From assembly GCF_014137945.1 (NCBI RefSeq), contig NZ_JACGWX010000001.1, positions 806,001 to 870,000 of the forward strand: a stretch of DNA of 64,000 bases, written 5' to 3'. Numbering within the stretch: position 1 is the stretch's first letter; each line of letters begins with the position of its first letter. The notes under the pieces are model-generated. The model was not told where the DNA came from and made no database searches. It saw nothing but the letters and a program-made list of their open reading frames with translations. The position numbers and the translations under genes are program-made. Source of the stretch: Microcella alkalica. Its GTDB lineage: Bacteria > Actinomycetota > Actinomycetes > Actinomycetales > Microbacteriaceae. Below are positions 8,488 through 17,178 of this stretch, one piece after another.

Positions 8488-10949
8488 GCCCCGCGCCCTC
8501 CACGCCGCCGTCGGGCCGCGACGCCCCCGAGCCCAGCCCCGCCGAGCGCTTCGCCGCCGCGCGGGCTCTGCGCGACCATCCGCGCCTGAAGGCGTTCCGC
8601 GACCAGCTCGCCTTCGACCTCGACCCCTTCCAGCAGGCCGCGTGCGCCGTCCTGGAGGAGGGGCGCAGCGTGCTCGTCGCGGCCCCGACCGGCGCGGGCA
8701 AGACGATCGTCGCCGAGTTCGCGGTCTTCCTCGCGATGTTCGATCCGCGCGCGAAGATCTTCTACACCGCGCCGATGAAGGCGCTCAGCAACCAGAAGTA
8801 CAACGAGCTCGTCGCTCAGTACGGCGCGAGCGAGGTCGGCCTGCTCACGGGCGACACGAACATCAACGCGACCGCGCGCATAGTCGTCATGACGACGGAG
8901 GTGCTGCGAAACATGCTCTACGCCGACTCGGCGCTCCTGACCGATCTGCGGTACGTCGTCATGGACGAGGTGCACTACCTCGCCGACCGATTCCGCGGGG
9001 CGGTGTGGGAGGAGGTCATCATCCACCTGCCTCTGCCGGTGCGGCTCATCTCGCTCAGCGCGACCGTGTCGAACGCCGAGGAGTTCGGCGACTGGCTGCA
9101 GGCGGTGCGCGGCGACACCGACGTCATCGTCTCCGAGACCCGGCCCGTGCCGCTCGAGCAGCACGTGCTCGTGCGCTCCAAGCTCGTCGACCTGTTCGAC
9201 TCGAGCGGGCAGGCGGCGACGAATCGCGTGAACCCCGAGCTCGTGCAGCTCGCGAAGGCCGGAGGGCACGCGCCTCACCGCGGTCGGCAGCACCACCCCC
9301 GTCGCTGGGAGAAGCGCCCGGGCGGCGACGGGAAGGCCGATCGCGCCGAGATCGCCGCGATCCTCGCTCAGCGGAACTTGCTTCCCGCGATCTTCTTCAT
9401 CTTCTCCCGCGCGGGCTGCGACGGCGCCGTGCGCCAGCTGCTGCGGGCCGGCCTCAAGCTCACCGAGTCGTGGGAGCGCGAGGAGATCCGTCAGATCGTC
9501 GAGGAGCGCTGCCGCACCCTGCGTGACGACGACCTCGCCGTGCTCGGCTACTGGGAGTGGCTCGACGGCCTGCAGCGCGGCGTCGCCGCCCATCACGCAG
9601 GCCTCCTGCCCGCCTTCAAGGAGGTCGTCGAGGAACTCTTCCAGAAGAAGCTGCTCAAGGTCGTCTTCGCGACCGAGACCCTCGCTCTGGGCATCAACAT
9701 GCCAGCCCGCACGGTCGTCCTCGAGAAGCTCGAGAAGTTCAACGGCGAGGCGCGCGTGCCCATCTCGCCGGGGGAGTACACCCAGCTCACCGGGCGCGCC
9801 GGGCGCCGCGGCATCGACACCGAGGGCCACTCGGTCATCCAGTGGACGGGCGGTCTCGACCCGCAGGCCGTCGCCTCGCTCGCCTCCCGTCGCACCTATC
9901 CGCTCAACTCGAGCTTCCGCCCGACGTACAACATGGCCGTCAACCTCATCGAGCAGTTCGGCCGCCAGCGCACGCGCGAGATCCTCGAGAGCTCCTTCGC
10001 GCAGTTCCAGGCCGATCGGGCCGTCGTCGACCTCGCCCGCACCGTCCGGAAGCAACAGGAGTCGCTCGCCGGATACGCGCAGAGCATGCAGTGCCATCTC
10101 GGCGACTTCGGTGAGTACGCGGCCCTGCGCCGTGAGCTCAGCGACCTCGAGCGCGAGCGCGCCCGGACGGGCGAGCAGGGCGGCAGGGGCGAGCGCGATC
10201 GCCGCCAGCGGCAGATCGAGGGCGTGCGCTCCCGCATGCGCAAGCACCCGTGCCATGGTTGCGCCGACCGCGAGGCGCACGCCCGCTGGGCCGAGCGCTG
10301 GTGGCGTCTGAAGCGCGACAGCGACAAGGTGAGCCGGCAGATCCGCGGACGCACCGGCGCCGTCGCGCAGGTGTTCGACCGCGTCACCGAGGTGCTCGGC
10401 GAGCTCGGCTACCTCGTCAAGGACGAGCACGGCCGGCTCGGCCTCAGCGCCGACGGGCGCGCGCTCCGCCGCATCTACGGCGAGCGCGACCTCCTCGTCG
10501 CCGAGAGCCTGCGTCGGGGCCTGTGGGACGACCTCGACGCTCCCGCCCTCGCCGCGATGGCGTGCGCGATCGTCTTCGAGGCCCGTCGGGACGACGGCCA
10601 GGCACCCGAGTACGCCCTCCCGCGCGGCACCTTCCGCGTCGCTCTCGAGCGAACGCAGCTGCTCTGGGCCGAGCTCGACGATCTCGAGCACGACCACAGG
10701 CTGCCCGGCTCGAACCCGCTCGCCACCACGCTCGCGCTGCCCATGCACAAGTGGGCGACCGGCGCGCAGCTCGAGGTCGTCCTGCGCGATGCTGACCTCG
10801 CCGCCGGCGACTTCGTGCGCTGGTGCAAGCAGACGATCGACCTGCTCGATCAGATCTCCCTCGTCGCCGACGGCCAGGTCGGGAGCACCGCGCGCGCGGC
10901 CCTCGACAGAGTGCGGCGCGGCATCGTCGCCTACAGCTCGGTGGCGTGA
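8484..10949 (+). CDS. helY: DEAD/DEAH-box helicase of the HelY/Ski2 type
   Basis: An 821-residue superfamily-2 helicase. The order seen is Walker A AAPTGAGKT (residues 67-74), a DEVH Walker B in MDEVHYLAD, motif III SATVSN, the C-terminal RecA domain ending in QLTGRAGRRGID, and a long Ski2/Mtr4-like C-terminal region with DSHCT character. HelY orthologues stay adjacent to tatC in many actinobacteria and are presumed to act on RNA, but the substrate is unproven. The ATG at 8484 overlaps the tatC stop. The upstream extension of the frame is a tatC shadow. Confidence 0.93.
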   Translation: MSPAPSTPPSGRDAPEPSPAERFAAARALRDHPRLKAFRDQLAFDLDPFQQAACAVLEEGRSVLVAAPTGAGKTIVAEFAVFLAMFDPRAKIFYTAPMKALSNQKYNELVAQYGASEVGLLTGDTNINATARIVVMTTEVLRNMLYADSALLTDLRYVVMDEVHYLADRFRGAVWEEVIIHLPLPVRLISLSATVSNAEEFGDWLQAVRGDTDVIVSETRPVPLEQHVLVRSKLVDLFDSSGQAATNRVNPELVQLAKAGGHAPHRGRQHHPRRWEKRPGGDGKADRAEIAAILAQRNLLPAIFFIFSRAGCDGAVRQLLRAGLKLTESWEREEIRQIVEERCRTLRDDDLAVLGYWEWLDGLQRGVAAHHAGLLPAFKEVVEELFQKKLLKVVFATETLALGINMPARTVVLEKLEKFNGEARVPISPGEYTQLTGRAGRRGIDTEGHSVIQWTGGLDPQAVASLASRRTYPLNSSFRPTYNMAVNLIEQFGRQRTREILESSFAQFQADRAVVDLARTVRKQQESLAGYAQSMQCHLGDFGEYAALRRELSDLERERARTGEQGGRGERDRRQRQIEGVRSRMRKHPCHGCADREAHARWAERWWRLKRDSDKVSRQIRGRTGAVAQVFDRVTEVLGELGYLVKDEHGRLGLSADGRALRRIYGERDLLVAESLRRGLWDDLDAPALAAMACAIVFEARRDDGQAPEYALPRGTFRVALERTQLLWAELDDLEHDHRLPGSNPLATTLALPMHKWATGAQLEVVLRDADLAAGDFVRWCKQTIDLLDQISLVADGQVGSTARAALDRVRRGIVAYSSVA

Positions 10950-10971
10950 GCATCCGCCCCTCGACGCTCTC

Positions 10972-10977
10972 TAGGAT
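10972..10977 (+). promoter_or_regulatory. -10 box, probably leaderless, before lnt
   Basis: TAGGAT lies 6 nt before a GTG at 10984 and 9 nt before the in-frame ATG at 10987. The spacing fits a transcript that begins at or next to the start codon. Confidence 0.5.
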
Positions 10978-10983
10978 CGAATC

Positions 10984-12609
10984 GTGATGGATGCTACCGA
11001 CGGCCCGCGCGCCGCCGCATCGTCCCTCACCGCTCCGCCGCTCGCGCAGGCCGCGCCCGCTCCTGGCACCCCGCGCCTCGGCGTCGCCGTGCTCGCCGCC
11101 GCCCTCGGCGGCTGGACGATGGATCTCGGCTTCCCCGATCTCGGCTGGTGGCCGTTCACGATCCTCGGCACGGCTCTGGTGCTCTGGAGCCTCCGCGGTC
11201 GCTCCGTCGGCGGCTCGCTCCTCGTCGGCGCCGTCGCGGGCTTCGTCTACTACGGCGTGCTCATCGAGTGGCTCACCGTCTACCTCGGCGTCGTGCCGTG
11301 GCTCGCCCTCACGCTCGCTCAGGTGTTCTTCGTCGCGCTCGGCGCGATCCCGATCGCGCTCGCCTGGCGATGGATGCCCGTGGCATTCCCCGGCGTCGCC
11401 GGCCGTCTGCTGCTCCTCCCGATCGTCCTCGCCGGGCTGTGGACGGCGCGTGAGGGCATCTCGAACGTGTGGCCGTGGGGCGGCTTCGCGTGGGGCAGGC
11501 TCGCGATCTCCCACTCCGAGGGCCCGCTCGCGCACTGGGTCACCTGGATCGGGATGTCCGGGCTCAGCTTCCTCCTCGCCCTTCTCGCGGCGGTGCTCGC
11601 CGCCGTCGCGATCGAGCGGAGCACGACCGTCGTGTCGCGCGCCGTCCTCGTGAGCGGGCTAGCGGCGACCCTGCTCGTCTGGCCCGCCTTCCCGACGATG
11701 ACGAGCGGCAGCGTGCGGGTCGGCGCGGTGCAGGGCAACTCCGAGACCGGGCTGTTCGCGCAGTACGAGCCGGGCGACATCCTTCAGGACCACCTCGACG
11801 CGACCCTGCCGCTCTACGAGCTCGACGAGCCGCTGGACGTCGTCGTCTGGCCGGAGAACGGCTCGGACCTCGACCCGCTGCGCTCCGATTACGCGGCCGC
11901 GGCGCTGGACTCGGTCTCGGCACGGCTCGACGCCCCCGTCGTCGTCGGCACGATCACCGCCGTCGGCGACGAGACCTTCAATTCGATGCTGCTGTGGCAG
12001 GGGGGCGAGGGCGCGGTCGACCAGTACGACAAGATCCATCCCGTGCCGTTCGCCGAGTACCTGCCCGAGCGTGAGTTCTTCTATCCGCTCGCCCCCGATC
12101 TGTTCGACCTCGTGCCGCGCGACTACTCGATCGGCAAGCGCGACACCGTGCTCGAGCTCGACGGAGTCATCGCGGGCGTCGCTATCTGCTACGACATCGT
12201 CGACGACGATCTGCTCGCTCGCATGATCGACGAGCGGGCGAACGTGCTCTTCGCGCCGACCAACAACGCCGACTTCGGTCCCACCGATCAGAGCGTGCAG
12301 CAGCTCGCGATCGCTCGCCTGCGTGCGATCGAGTCCGGACGCAGCGTCGTGCAGGCCTCGACGGTCGGCGCGAGCGCGATCATCGCGCCCGACGGCTCGA
12401 CGATCGACGACCTGCCGCTCTTCACGCCAGGAGTCATGGTGCAGGAGGTGCCGCTGAGCGATGTGATCACGCCGGCGCACGCCCTGGGTCGCACGCTCGA
12501 GTGGTTCGTCTGCCTGCTGGCCGCCGCGGCGCTTCTGCTCGCCGGGATCGGGGCCCGGAGCGATCGGCGAGCTCTCCGCTCGGACGGACGACCGGGAGCC
12601 GCCGCGTGA
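10984..12609 (+). CDS. lnt: Apolipoprotein N-acyltransferase Lnt
   Basis: A 541-residue enzyme adding the third acyl chain to the N-terminal cysteine of lipoproteins on the outer face of the membrane. About 200 N-terminal residues are hydrophobic membrane helices, followed by a nitrilase-fold domain. The Glu-Lys-Cys triad is visible as VWPENGSD, QYDKIHPVPF and VAICYDI. A GTG at 10984 and an ATG at 10987 are both possible starts. Its stop overlaps the ppm start as GTGA. In Mycobacterium tuberculosis Lnt and Ppm are fused in one protein. Here they are separate coupled genes. Confidence 0.94.
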   Translation: MMDATDGPRAAASSLTAPPLAQAAPAPGTPRLGVAVLAAALGGWTMDLGFPDLGWWPFTILGTALVLWSLRGRSVGGSLLVGAVAGFVYYGVLIEWLTVYLGVVPWLALTLAQVFFVALGAIPIALAWRWMPVAFPGVAGRLLLLPIVLAGLWTAREGISNVWPWGGFAWGRLAISHSEGPLAHWVTWIGMSGLSFLLALLAAVLAAVAIERSTTVVSRAVLVSGLAATLLVWPAFPTMTSGSVRVGAVQGNSETGLFAQYEPGDILQDHLDATLPLYELDEPLDVVVWPENGSDLDPLRSDYAAAALDSVSARLDAPVVVGTITAVGDETFNSMLLWQGGEGAVDQYDKIHPVPFAEYLPEREFFYPLAPDLFDLVPRDYSIGKRDTVLELDGVIAGVAICYDIVDDDLLARMIDERANVLFAPTNNADFGPTDQSVQQLAIARLRAIESGRSVVQASTVGASAIIAPDGSTIDDLPLFTPGVMVQEVPLSDVITPAHALGRTLEWFVCLLAAAALLLAGIGARSDRRALRSDGRPGAAA

Positions 12610-13397
12610 GCGCCGAGCATCCTCCGGTCGAGCGCATCCAGGGCGGAGCCAGTCGCTCGGGGGCGGGCACCCTGATCGTGCTTCCCACCTACAACGAGGC
12701 CGAGAGCATCCGCGGGGTGCTCGCGCGCATCCGCGCCGCGGTGCCGGATGCCGACGTCCTCATCGTCGACGACGCTTCGCCAGATGGCACCGGCCGTATC
12801 GCGGACGAGCTCGCGGCGGACGACCCCGGCGTGCGCGTGGTCCACCGTCCGGGGAAGGCCGGCCTCGGGTCCGCCTACCTCGCCGGCTTCGCGCTCGCCG
12901 CGCGCGAGGGCTACCGCGTCGTCGTCGAGATCGACGCAGATGGCTCGCACGACCCCGCGGAGCTCCCGACCATGATCGCCCTCGCCGACGCCGACGCGGT
13001 CGACCTCGTGATCGGCTCGCGGTGGGTGCCGGGCGGCTCGGTCGTCAACTGGCCGTGGGCGCGGAGGGCGATCTCGCGCGGCGGCAACCGCTACGCGCGG
13101 GGGATGCTGCGCTCGCGCATCCAGGACCTCACGGCCGGATTCCGCGTCTACCGCACCGCCGCGCTCTCTGGTCTCGACGACTCCGTGGTGTCGTCGCACG
13201 GCTACTGCTTCCAGGTCGAGCTCGCGTGGCGCATCGAGCGTCGGGGCGGGCGCGTCGTCGAGCACCCCATCGCCTTCGTCGAGCGCGCGACCGGTCGCTC
13301 GAAGATGCACGCCGGGATCGTGGGCGAGGCGCTGTGGCGCGTGACCGCCTGGGGCGTCGCCCTCCGCCTCGGTCGAGGCCCGCTGCCGGGCGCCTGA
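12606..13397 (+). CDS. ppm1: Polyprenol monophosphomannose synthase (GT2 family)
   Basis: A 263-residue GT-A glycosyltransferase with no membrane helices. Motifs are LPTYNEAESI, VDDASPDGTG, the metal-binding DADGSHDP and a GSRWVPGGS loop, all typical of dolichol/polyprenol-phosphate mannose synthases. It transfers mannose from GDP-mannose to polyprenyl phosphate, supplying lipoglycan and protein mannosylation outside the membrane. Translational coupling to lnt mirrors the mycobacterial Lnt-Ppm partnership. The GTG at 12606 is the first start compatible with homology. The upstream frame is a lnt shadow. Confidence 0.92.
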   Translation: MSAEHPPVERIQGGASRSGAGTLIVLPTYNEAESIRGVLARIRAAVPDADVLIVDDASPDGTGRIADELAADDPGVRVVHRPGKAGLGSAYLAGFALAAREGYRVVVEIDADGSHDPAELPTMIALADADAVDLVIGSRWVPGGSVVNWPWARRAISRGGNRYARGMLRSRIQDLTAGFRVYRTAALSGLDDSVVSSHGYCFQVELAWRIERRGGRVVEHPIAFVERATGRSKMHAGIVGEALWRVTAWGVALRLGRGPLPGA

Positions 13398-13398
13398 G

Positions 13399-13429
13399 CC
13401 CGCCCCTGCAACCGTCAGCGCGGGGCGGG
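13399..13429. terminator. Hairpin between the convergent ppm and alaX genes
   Basis: CCCGCCCC at 13399-13406 pairs perfectly with GGGGCGGG at 13422-13429 around a 15-nt loop, between two convergent genes and without a U tract. It could stop both transcripts. Confidence 0.5.
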
Positions 13430-13433
13430 GAGG

Positions 13434-14303
13434 TCAGGCCATGCGGGCGGTCGTCGTCATCACGAGCTGCAGCCCGCCCTCGATCTCGGTGCGCTCGAGC
13501 GCGACCTCGAGACCCGCGAACGCCGAGAGGTCGTCCACGTGGGTTCCTCCGCAGGGGATGCGCACCTCGCCGTCGGGTAGCGCGCAGACCCAGGTGCGCC
13601 GTGCGGTGATCGCGTCGTCGTCGCGCTCGACGCGCACGGCGCCGCCCGCCTCGACCCATCCGGCGAGCAGAGCGTTCGCACGCGCCGCGACCGCGTCCGG
13701 GTCGTCGAGCGATGCCGGCACGAAGCCCTTCCGACGCAGCGACTTGCCGATGCGGTACGTGTCGGCCGAGCCGTGCTCGTGGATGCGCGAGGTCACGATC
13801 GCGAGCTGGTCGAAGGCGGGATGCCCGAGCGCATCGGTCGGCGTCTCCTTCGACCAGGCGTCCGAGAGCGCGCCGTCGAGCGCGAGCGAGGCGAGATGGC
13901 AGGCCGTGTGCCCCGCGCTCAGAGCGGATCGCAGCTCGGCATCGACGACGACCTCGACGGTATCGCCCTCGGCGGGCGTCTCTCCATCGACGATGTGCCC
14001 AACGACGAAGGTCCAGCCGTCCGTGCCGGTTCGCACGGGCAGCTCACGTCCCAGGTGCAGTCGGCCGTCGCTGACGCCGCCCATGACGGCGTCGACGATC
14101 TGCGCGTCACCGGCTGCACCGCGCATGAGTCCGCGGTCGGCGGGCTGATCGGGCCACGCCGTGTCGGCGGGGTGGCACGCGGTCGAGTCGAGGATGACGG
14201 CCGCGAGACCCTCCTCGAGCTGTTCGACGTGCAGCACGACACCGGTCGATGCGGTCACGCCGTCGGGGTAGCTGACGAGGGTGTCGCGGTGGGGGAGCGC
14301 CAT
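13434..14303 (-). CDS. AlaX-type alanyl-tRNA editing hydrolase
   Basis: A 289-residue metal-dependent hydrolase related to the editing domain of alanyl-tRNA synthetase. The zinc site is complete: HTACH at residues 132-136 gives the HxxxH pair and CGGTH at 251-255 gives the CxxxH pair. An N-terminal beta-barrel of about 110 residues precedes it, as in AlaX-M/L proteins. It would remove Ser or Gly mischarged on tRNA-Ala in the cytoplasm. The ATG at 14303 follows a TAnnnT box by 8 nt and has no clear ribosome site. Confidence 0.9.
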   Translation of the reverse strand: MALPHRDTLVSYPDGVTASTGVVLHVEQLEEGLAAVILDSTACHPADTAWPDQPADRGLMRGAAGDAQIVDAVMGGVSDGRLHLGRELPVRTGTDGWTFVVGHIVDGETPAEGDTVEVVVDAELRSALSAGHTACHLASLALDGALSDAWSKETPTDALGHPAFDQLAIVTSRIHEHGSADTYRIGKSLRRKGFVPASLDDPDAVAARANALLAGWVEAGGAVRVERDDDAITARRTWVCALPDGEVRIPCGGTHVDDLSAFAGLEVALERTEIEGGLQLVMTTTARMA

Positions 14304-14311
14304 GACGATCG

Positions 14312-14317
14312 AGCCTA
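14312..14317 (-). promoter_or_regulatory. -10 box before the alaX-type gene, probably leaderless
   Basis: Read on the minus strand this is TAGGCT, 8 nt before the ATG at 14303, the same pattern as at several plus-strand genes here. Confidence 0.5.
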
Positions 14318-14357
14318 GGGGCTCGCTTCCGGCGGAGGGATCGGGGAGACGGAGCGG

Positions 14358-14726
14358 CTACGCGCCCAGGCGCTCGTCCGTGCCGCGCCGCTCGCGCAGG
14401 AGCTGGAGGCGCTCCTCGAGGAGCTCCTCGAGCTCGGCGATCGAGCGGCGCTCGAGCAGCATGTCCCAGTGCGTGCGCGCGGCCTTCACGTCGGCCTGGA
14501 CGATGTCAACGGGGGTGCCGTCGGGGGCGAGGAGGATGCCCTCGCGGCCGGATTTGGGCGACTCCCACGTGTCGGGGAGCTCGGCGTCCGAGGAGAAGAC
14601 GACCTCGAACAGCTCGCCATCGGTGGTGCGGTACTGAGCGCGCTGGCGGGAGGCGAACTCCACGCCCTCCTCGCTCTGCATGCTCTGCGAACCGAGGCGC
14701 ATGCCGCGCAGAGTCCGATCGGCCAT
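14358..14726 (-). CDS. rbpA: RNA polymerase-binding protein RbpA, zinc-ligand-free form
   Basis: A 122-residue actinobacterial transcription factor that bridges core RNA polymerase and the primary sigma factor and stabilises the open complex. The sigma-interacting C-terminal part is intact (ARTHWDMLLERRSIAELEEL). The central fold is recognisable, but the usual zinc ligands are gone: the pattern Y-C-x-x-G-H reads YRTTDGE, and W-E-C-x-x-C-G reads WESPKSG. A longer frame reaches 14987 but homology starts at MADRTLRGMRLG. AGGAGA sits upstream. A TATACC-like -10 lies near 14770, with TCGACC about 18 nt before it. Confidence 0.94.
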   Translation of the reverse strand: MADRTLRGMRLGSQSMQSEEGVEFASRQRAQYRTTDGELFEVVFSSDAELPDTWESPKSGREGILLAPDGTPVDIVQADVKAARTHWDMLLERRSIAELEELLEERLQLLRERRGTDERLGA

Positions 14727-14866
14727 CGTGCTCTCCTGTCTCGTCGCGTACCCGAATCCATGTAAAGGTATAGACCCGTCGGGGGTGCGCGGTCGAGCCG
14801 GGCGCCGCCTTTCCCAGACCATTGCCAGTGTCACGGGCGGCCGCGAGGTCGATCGGGGGAGCGGGG

Positions 14867-15643
14867 TCAGCGGTCGGGGTCGCGCTCTCTGACGAGCGTC
14901 ATCGCGAGGTCGGCGCGGTCGGTCACGATGCCGTCCACCCCGCGATCCAGCAGGGCCGCCATGACCGCCGGGTCGTTGATCGTCCACACGTGGACCTCCA
15001 CCCCCGCGGCGTGGAAGGCGCGCAGCAGCGGGGAAGCGGTGGTCTCGAGCCCGGCGGCGCGGAGCGGGATCTGCACCGCGTGGATGCCGTCGAGTGCGCG
15101 ACGCACGAGGGGGACGACGCCGAGCCGGGCGGCGAGAAGGGCGGCGGCGAGGCGCGGGCCCGAGGCGCTCGTCGCGACGTCGGGCAGGAGCTTCAGGGCG
15201 GCCGCCCGTCGCCGCTCGCTGAACGAGGTGAGGAGGACGCGATCTTGGGCGCGCGTCTGCCGGACGGCGTCGACCGCGGGCGCCACGGTATCCATGCTCT
15301 TCAGGTCGATGTTGAACCGAGCATCGGGGAACGCCTCGAGAGCCTCGGCGAGCGTCGCGAAGCCCTGCCCCTCACCGAGATCGATGCCCTGGAGCTGCGC
15401 GGCCGTGAGCTCGGAGACCCGACCCGCGAGCCCCGCGACCCGGTCGAGGTCGGGGTCGTGCGAGACGATCGCGACGCCATCGCGCGAAGCGTGGACGTCC
15501 GTCTCGACGTGGTCGACGCCGAGCGCGAGAGCGTGGGCGAACGCCAGGAGGGTGTTCTCGGGCGCCTCGACCGCGAGCCCCCGGTGCGCGAGCACTCGGG
15601 GGCGCGCGGACGAGAAGTACGCCTCAGCCGACTCCGACCGCAC
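14867..15643 (-). CDS. Glycerophosphodiester phosphodiesterase
   Basis: A 258-residue TIM-barrel GDPD enzyme that hydrolyses glycerophosphodiesters to glycerol-3-phosphate and an alcohol. The catalytic residues are visible: the HRG at residues 20-22 with APENT after it, ETDVHASRDG for the calcium ligands, and SHDPDLDRV holding the second histidine. No signal peptide is seen, so it is probably cytoplasmic. The GTG at 15643 immediately follows the stop of the SPFH gene, so it is the last gene of an NfeD-SPFH-GDPD operon. Confidence 0.93.
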   Translation of the reverse strand: MRSESAEAYFSSARPRVLAHRGLAVEAPENTLLAFAHALALGVDHVETDVHASRDGVAIVSHDPDLDRVAGLAGRVSELTAAQLQGIDLGEGQGFATLAEALEAFPDARFNIDLKSMDTVAPAVDAVRQTRAQDRVLLTSFSERRRAAALKLLPDVATSASGPRLAAALLAARLGVVPLVRRALDGIHAVQIPLRAAGLETTASPLLRAFHAAGVEVHVWTINDPAVMAALLDRGVDGIVTDRADLAMTLVRERDPDR

Positions 15644-16600
15644 CTACGAGGTCGCCCCCGGGGGAACGGGATCCACACGCGGGCCGTCCGCCCGCGCTGC
15701 GCCGCCGCCCATTCCGAAGCCGTTCGAGACGCCCTTGAGCGCCTCGGTGAGCTCGCTCGGGATGATCCACATCTTGTTCGAGGCGCCCTCGGCGAGCCTC
15801 GGGAGGGTCTGCAGGTACTGGTACGCGAGGAGCTTCGGGTCGGGGTCGCCCACGTGGATCGCCGCGAAGACCGTCTTGATCGCCTCGGCCTCGGCCTCGG
15901 CACGGAGGATCTGCGCCTTGGCGTCGCCCTCGGCCTTGAGGATGGCCGACTGCCGAGCGCCCTCCGCCTCGAGGATCTGCGACTGCTTCGTCCCCTCCGC
16001 GGTGAGGATGACGGCGCGGCGGTCGCGCTCGGCGCGCATCTGCTTCTCCATCGAGTCCTGGATGCTCAGGGGCGGGTCGATGGCCTTGAGCTCGACGCGG
16101 TTGACGCGCAGGCCCCACTTGCCGGTCGCCTCGTCGAGGACCACGCGCAGCTGACCGTTGATGTTGTCGCGGCTGGTCAGCGCCTCCTCGAGGTTGAGGC
16201 CGCCGACTACGTTGCGCAGGGTCGTGACCGTGAGCTGCTCGACGCCGGCGAGGTAATTGGCGATCTCATAGGTCGCCGCGCGCGCGTCCGTCACCTGGAA
16301 GTAGATGACCGTGTCGATGGAGACGACGAGGTTGTCCTCGGTGATGACGGGCTGCGGTGGGAAGGAGACGACCTGCTCGCGCATGTCGACGAGAGGCCGG
16401 AGCCGGTCGATGAAGGGGATGAGCAGATTGAGGCCCGGCTGGAGCGTCTTGTGATAGCGGCCCAGGCGCTCCACGACACCCGCGTACGCCTGCGGCACGA
16501 TGCGGATCGACCGCAGCAGCACGACGACGACGAAGATGCCGAGGACGACCAGGAGGGCGACCACGAAGAGCTGCCCGACGAACTCGGAGGGACTGATCAC
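15644..16600 (-). CDS. SPFH/band-7 membrane scaffold protein (stomatin-like)
   Basis: A 318-residue protein with one N-terminal membrane helix (about residues 10-30), a band-7 domain beginning at IRIVPQAYAGVVERLGRYH, and a long Glu/Ala-rich coiled coil with repeats of AEGxxQxxILxAEG (about residues 200-245). These proteins oligomerise at the membrane and organise microdomains. It is paired with an NfeD protein encoded just upstream, overlapping by 4 nt, the standard partnership of the family. Confidence 0.95.
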   Translation of the reverse strand: MISPSEFVGQLFVVALLVVLGIFVVVVLLRSIRIVPQAYAGVVERLGRYHKTLQPGLNLLIPFIDRLRPLVDMREQVVSFPPQPVITEDNLVVSIDTVIYFQVTDARAATYEIANYLAGVEQLTVTTLRNVVGGLNLEEALTSRDNINGQLRVVLDEATGKWGLRVNRVELKAIDPPLSIQDSMEKQMRAERDRRAVILTAEGTKQSQILEAEGARQSAILKAEGDAKAQILRAEAEAEAIKTVFAAIHVGDPDPKLLAYQYLQTLPRLAEGASNKMWIIPSELTEALKGVSNGFGMGGGAARADGPRVDPVPPGATS

Positions 16601-17094
16601 GCGGTGGTGCTCCTTTCCTCGGGCGCGACCTCGGCGGTCGCCCCGTCGATCCGGGTGACGACCACGCGGTCGCCCTCGGTGAGGGTGATGGTCTCGTGCG
16701 CGGCGTCGAGCCGGGAGGTCCAGGTCTCGCCGTTGCTGAGGCGGACGTAGCCCATGCCGTCGCGGAAGTCGGTCGTGACGCGTCCGCGCATCCCGCGCAG
16801 GGCATCCACGTTGGTGAGCGCCCCGCGCTCATCGCCGCCCCGCCGGAGGGTCTTCAACAGCAGCGGTCTGATCGTGAACAGCAGCAGCGCCGAGATGATC
16901 GCGGCGAGACCGATCTGCAGCCACCACTCGCCGCCGGCGAGGTTCGTGCCGAGACCGCCGATGAGGCTGCCGGCGGCGATCATGAGGAAGGTGAACTCGA
17001 GCGTCAGCAGCTCGATGATCACGCAGACGAGCGCGAAGACGATCCAGATGATCCAGAGGTACTGAACGATGTCGGGCAACGGCGCCTCTCCCAC
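16597..17094 (-). CDS. NfeD-like membrane protein
   Basis: A 165-residue protein with two to three membrane helices in the first 80 residues and an OB-fold domain at the C-terminus (from about residue 95, GMRGRVTTDFRDGMGYVRL). NfeD proteins pair with SPFH proteins and probably tune their assembly. GTG start. The stop overlaps the SPFH start. The upstream 84 nt to the divergent SDR gene must hold both promoters. Confidence 0.9.
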   Translation of the reverse strand: MGEAPLPDIVQYLWIIWIVFALVCVIIELLTLEFTFLMIAAGSLIGGLGTNLAGGEWWLQIGLAAIISALLLFTIRPLLLKTLRRGGDERGALTNVDALRGMRGRVTTDFRDGMGYVRLSNGETWTSRLDAAHETITLTEGDRVVVTRIDGATAEVAPEERSTTA

Positions 17095-17164
17095 GGTCGA
17101 TTGTTCCTCACGCTATCACCGCCCTTCGACGCTCCTCCGGCCCGCCACGGCGCGGGAAGACCGG

Positions 17165-17170
17165 TAGTGT
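17165..17170 (+). promoter_or_regulatory. -10 box before the SDR gene, near-leaderless
   Basis: TAGTGT lies 8 nt before the GTG at 17179. The GTG at 17167 overlaps this box, which argues for 17179 as start. Confidence 0.45.
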
Positions 17171-17178
17171 CGAGACTC

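Noticed and set aside
14822..16750. A 642-codon plus-strand open frame across the GDPD, SPFH and NfeD genes
   Set aside because: It is antisense to three recognisable genes and rich in Arg/Asp/Glu repeats typical of GC-rich shadow frames; no family resemblance.
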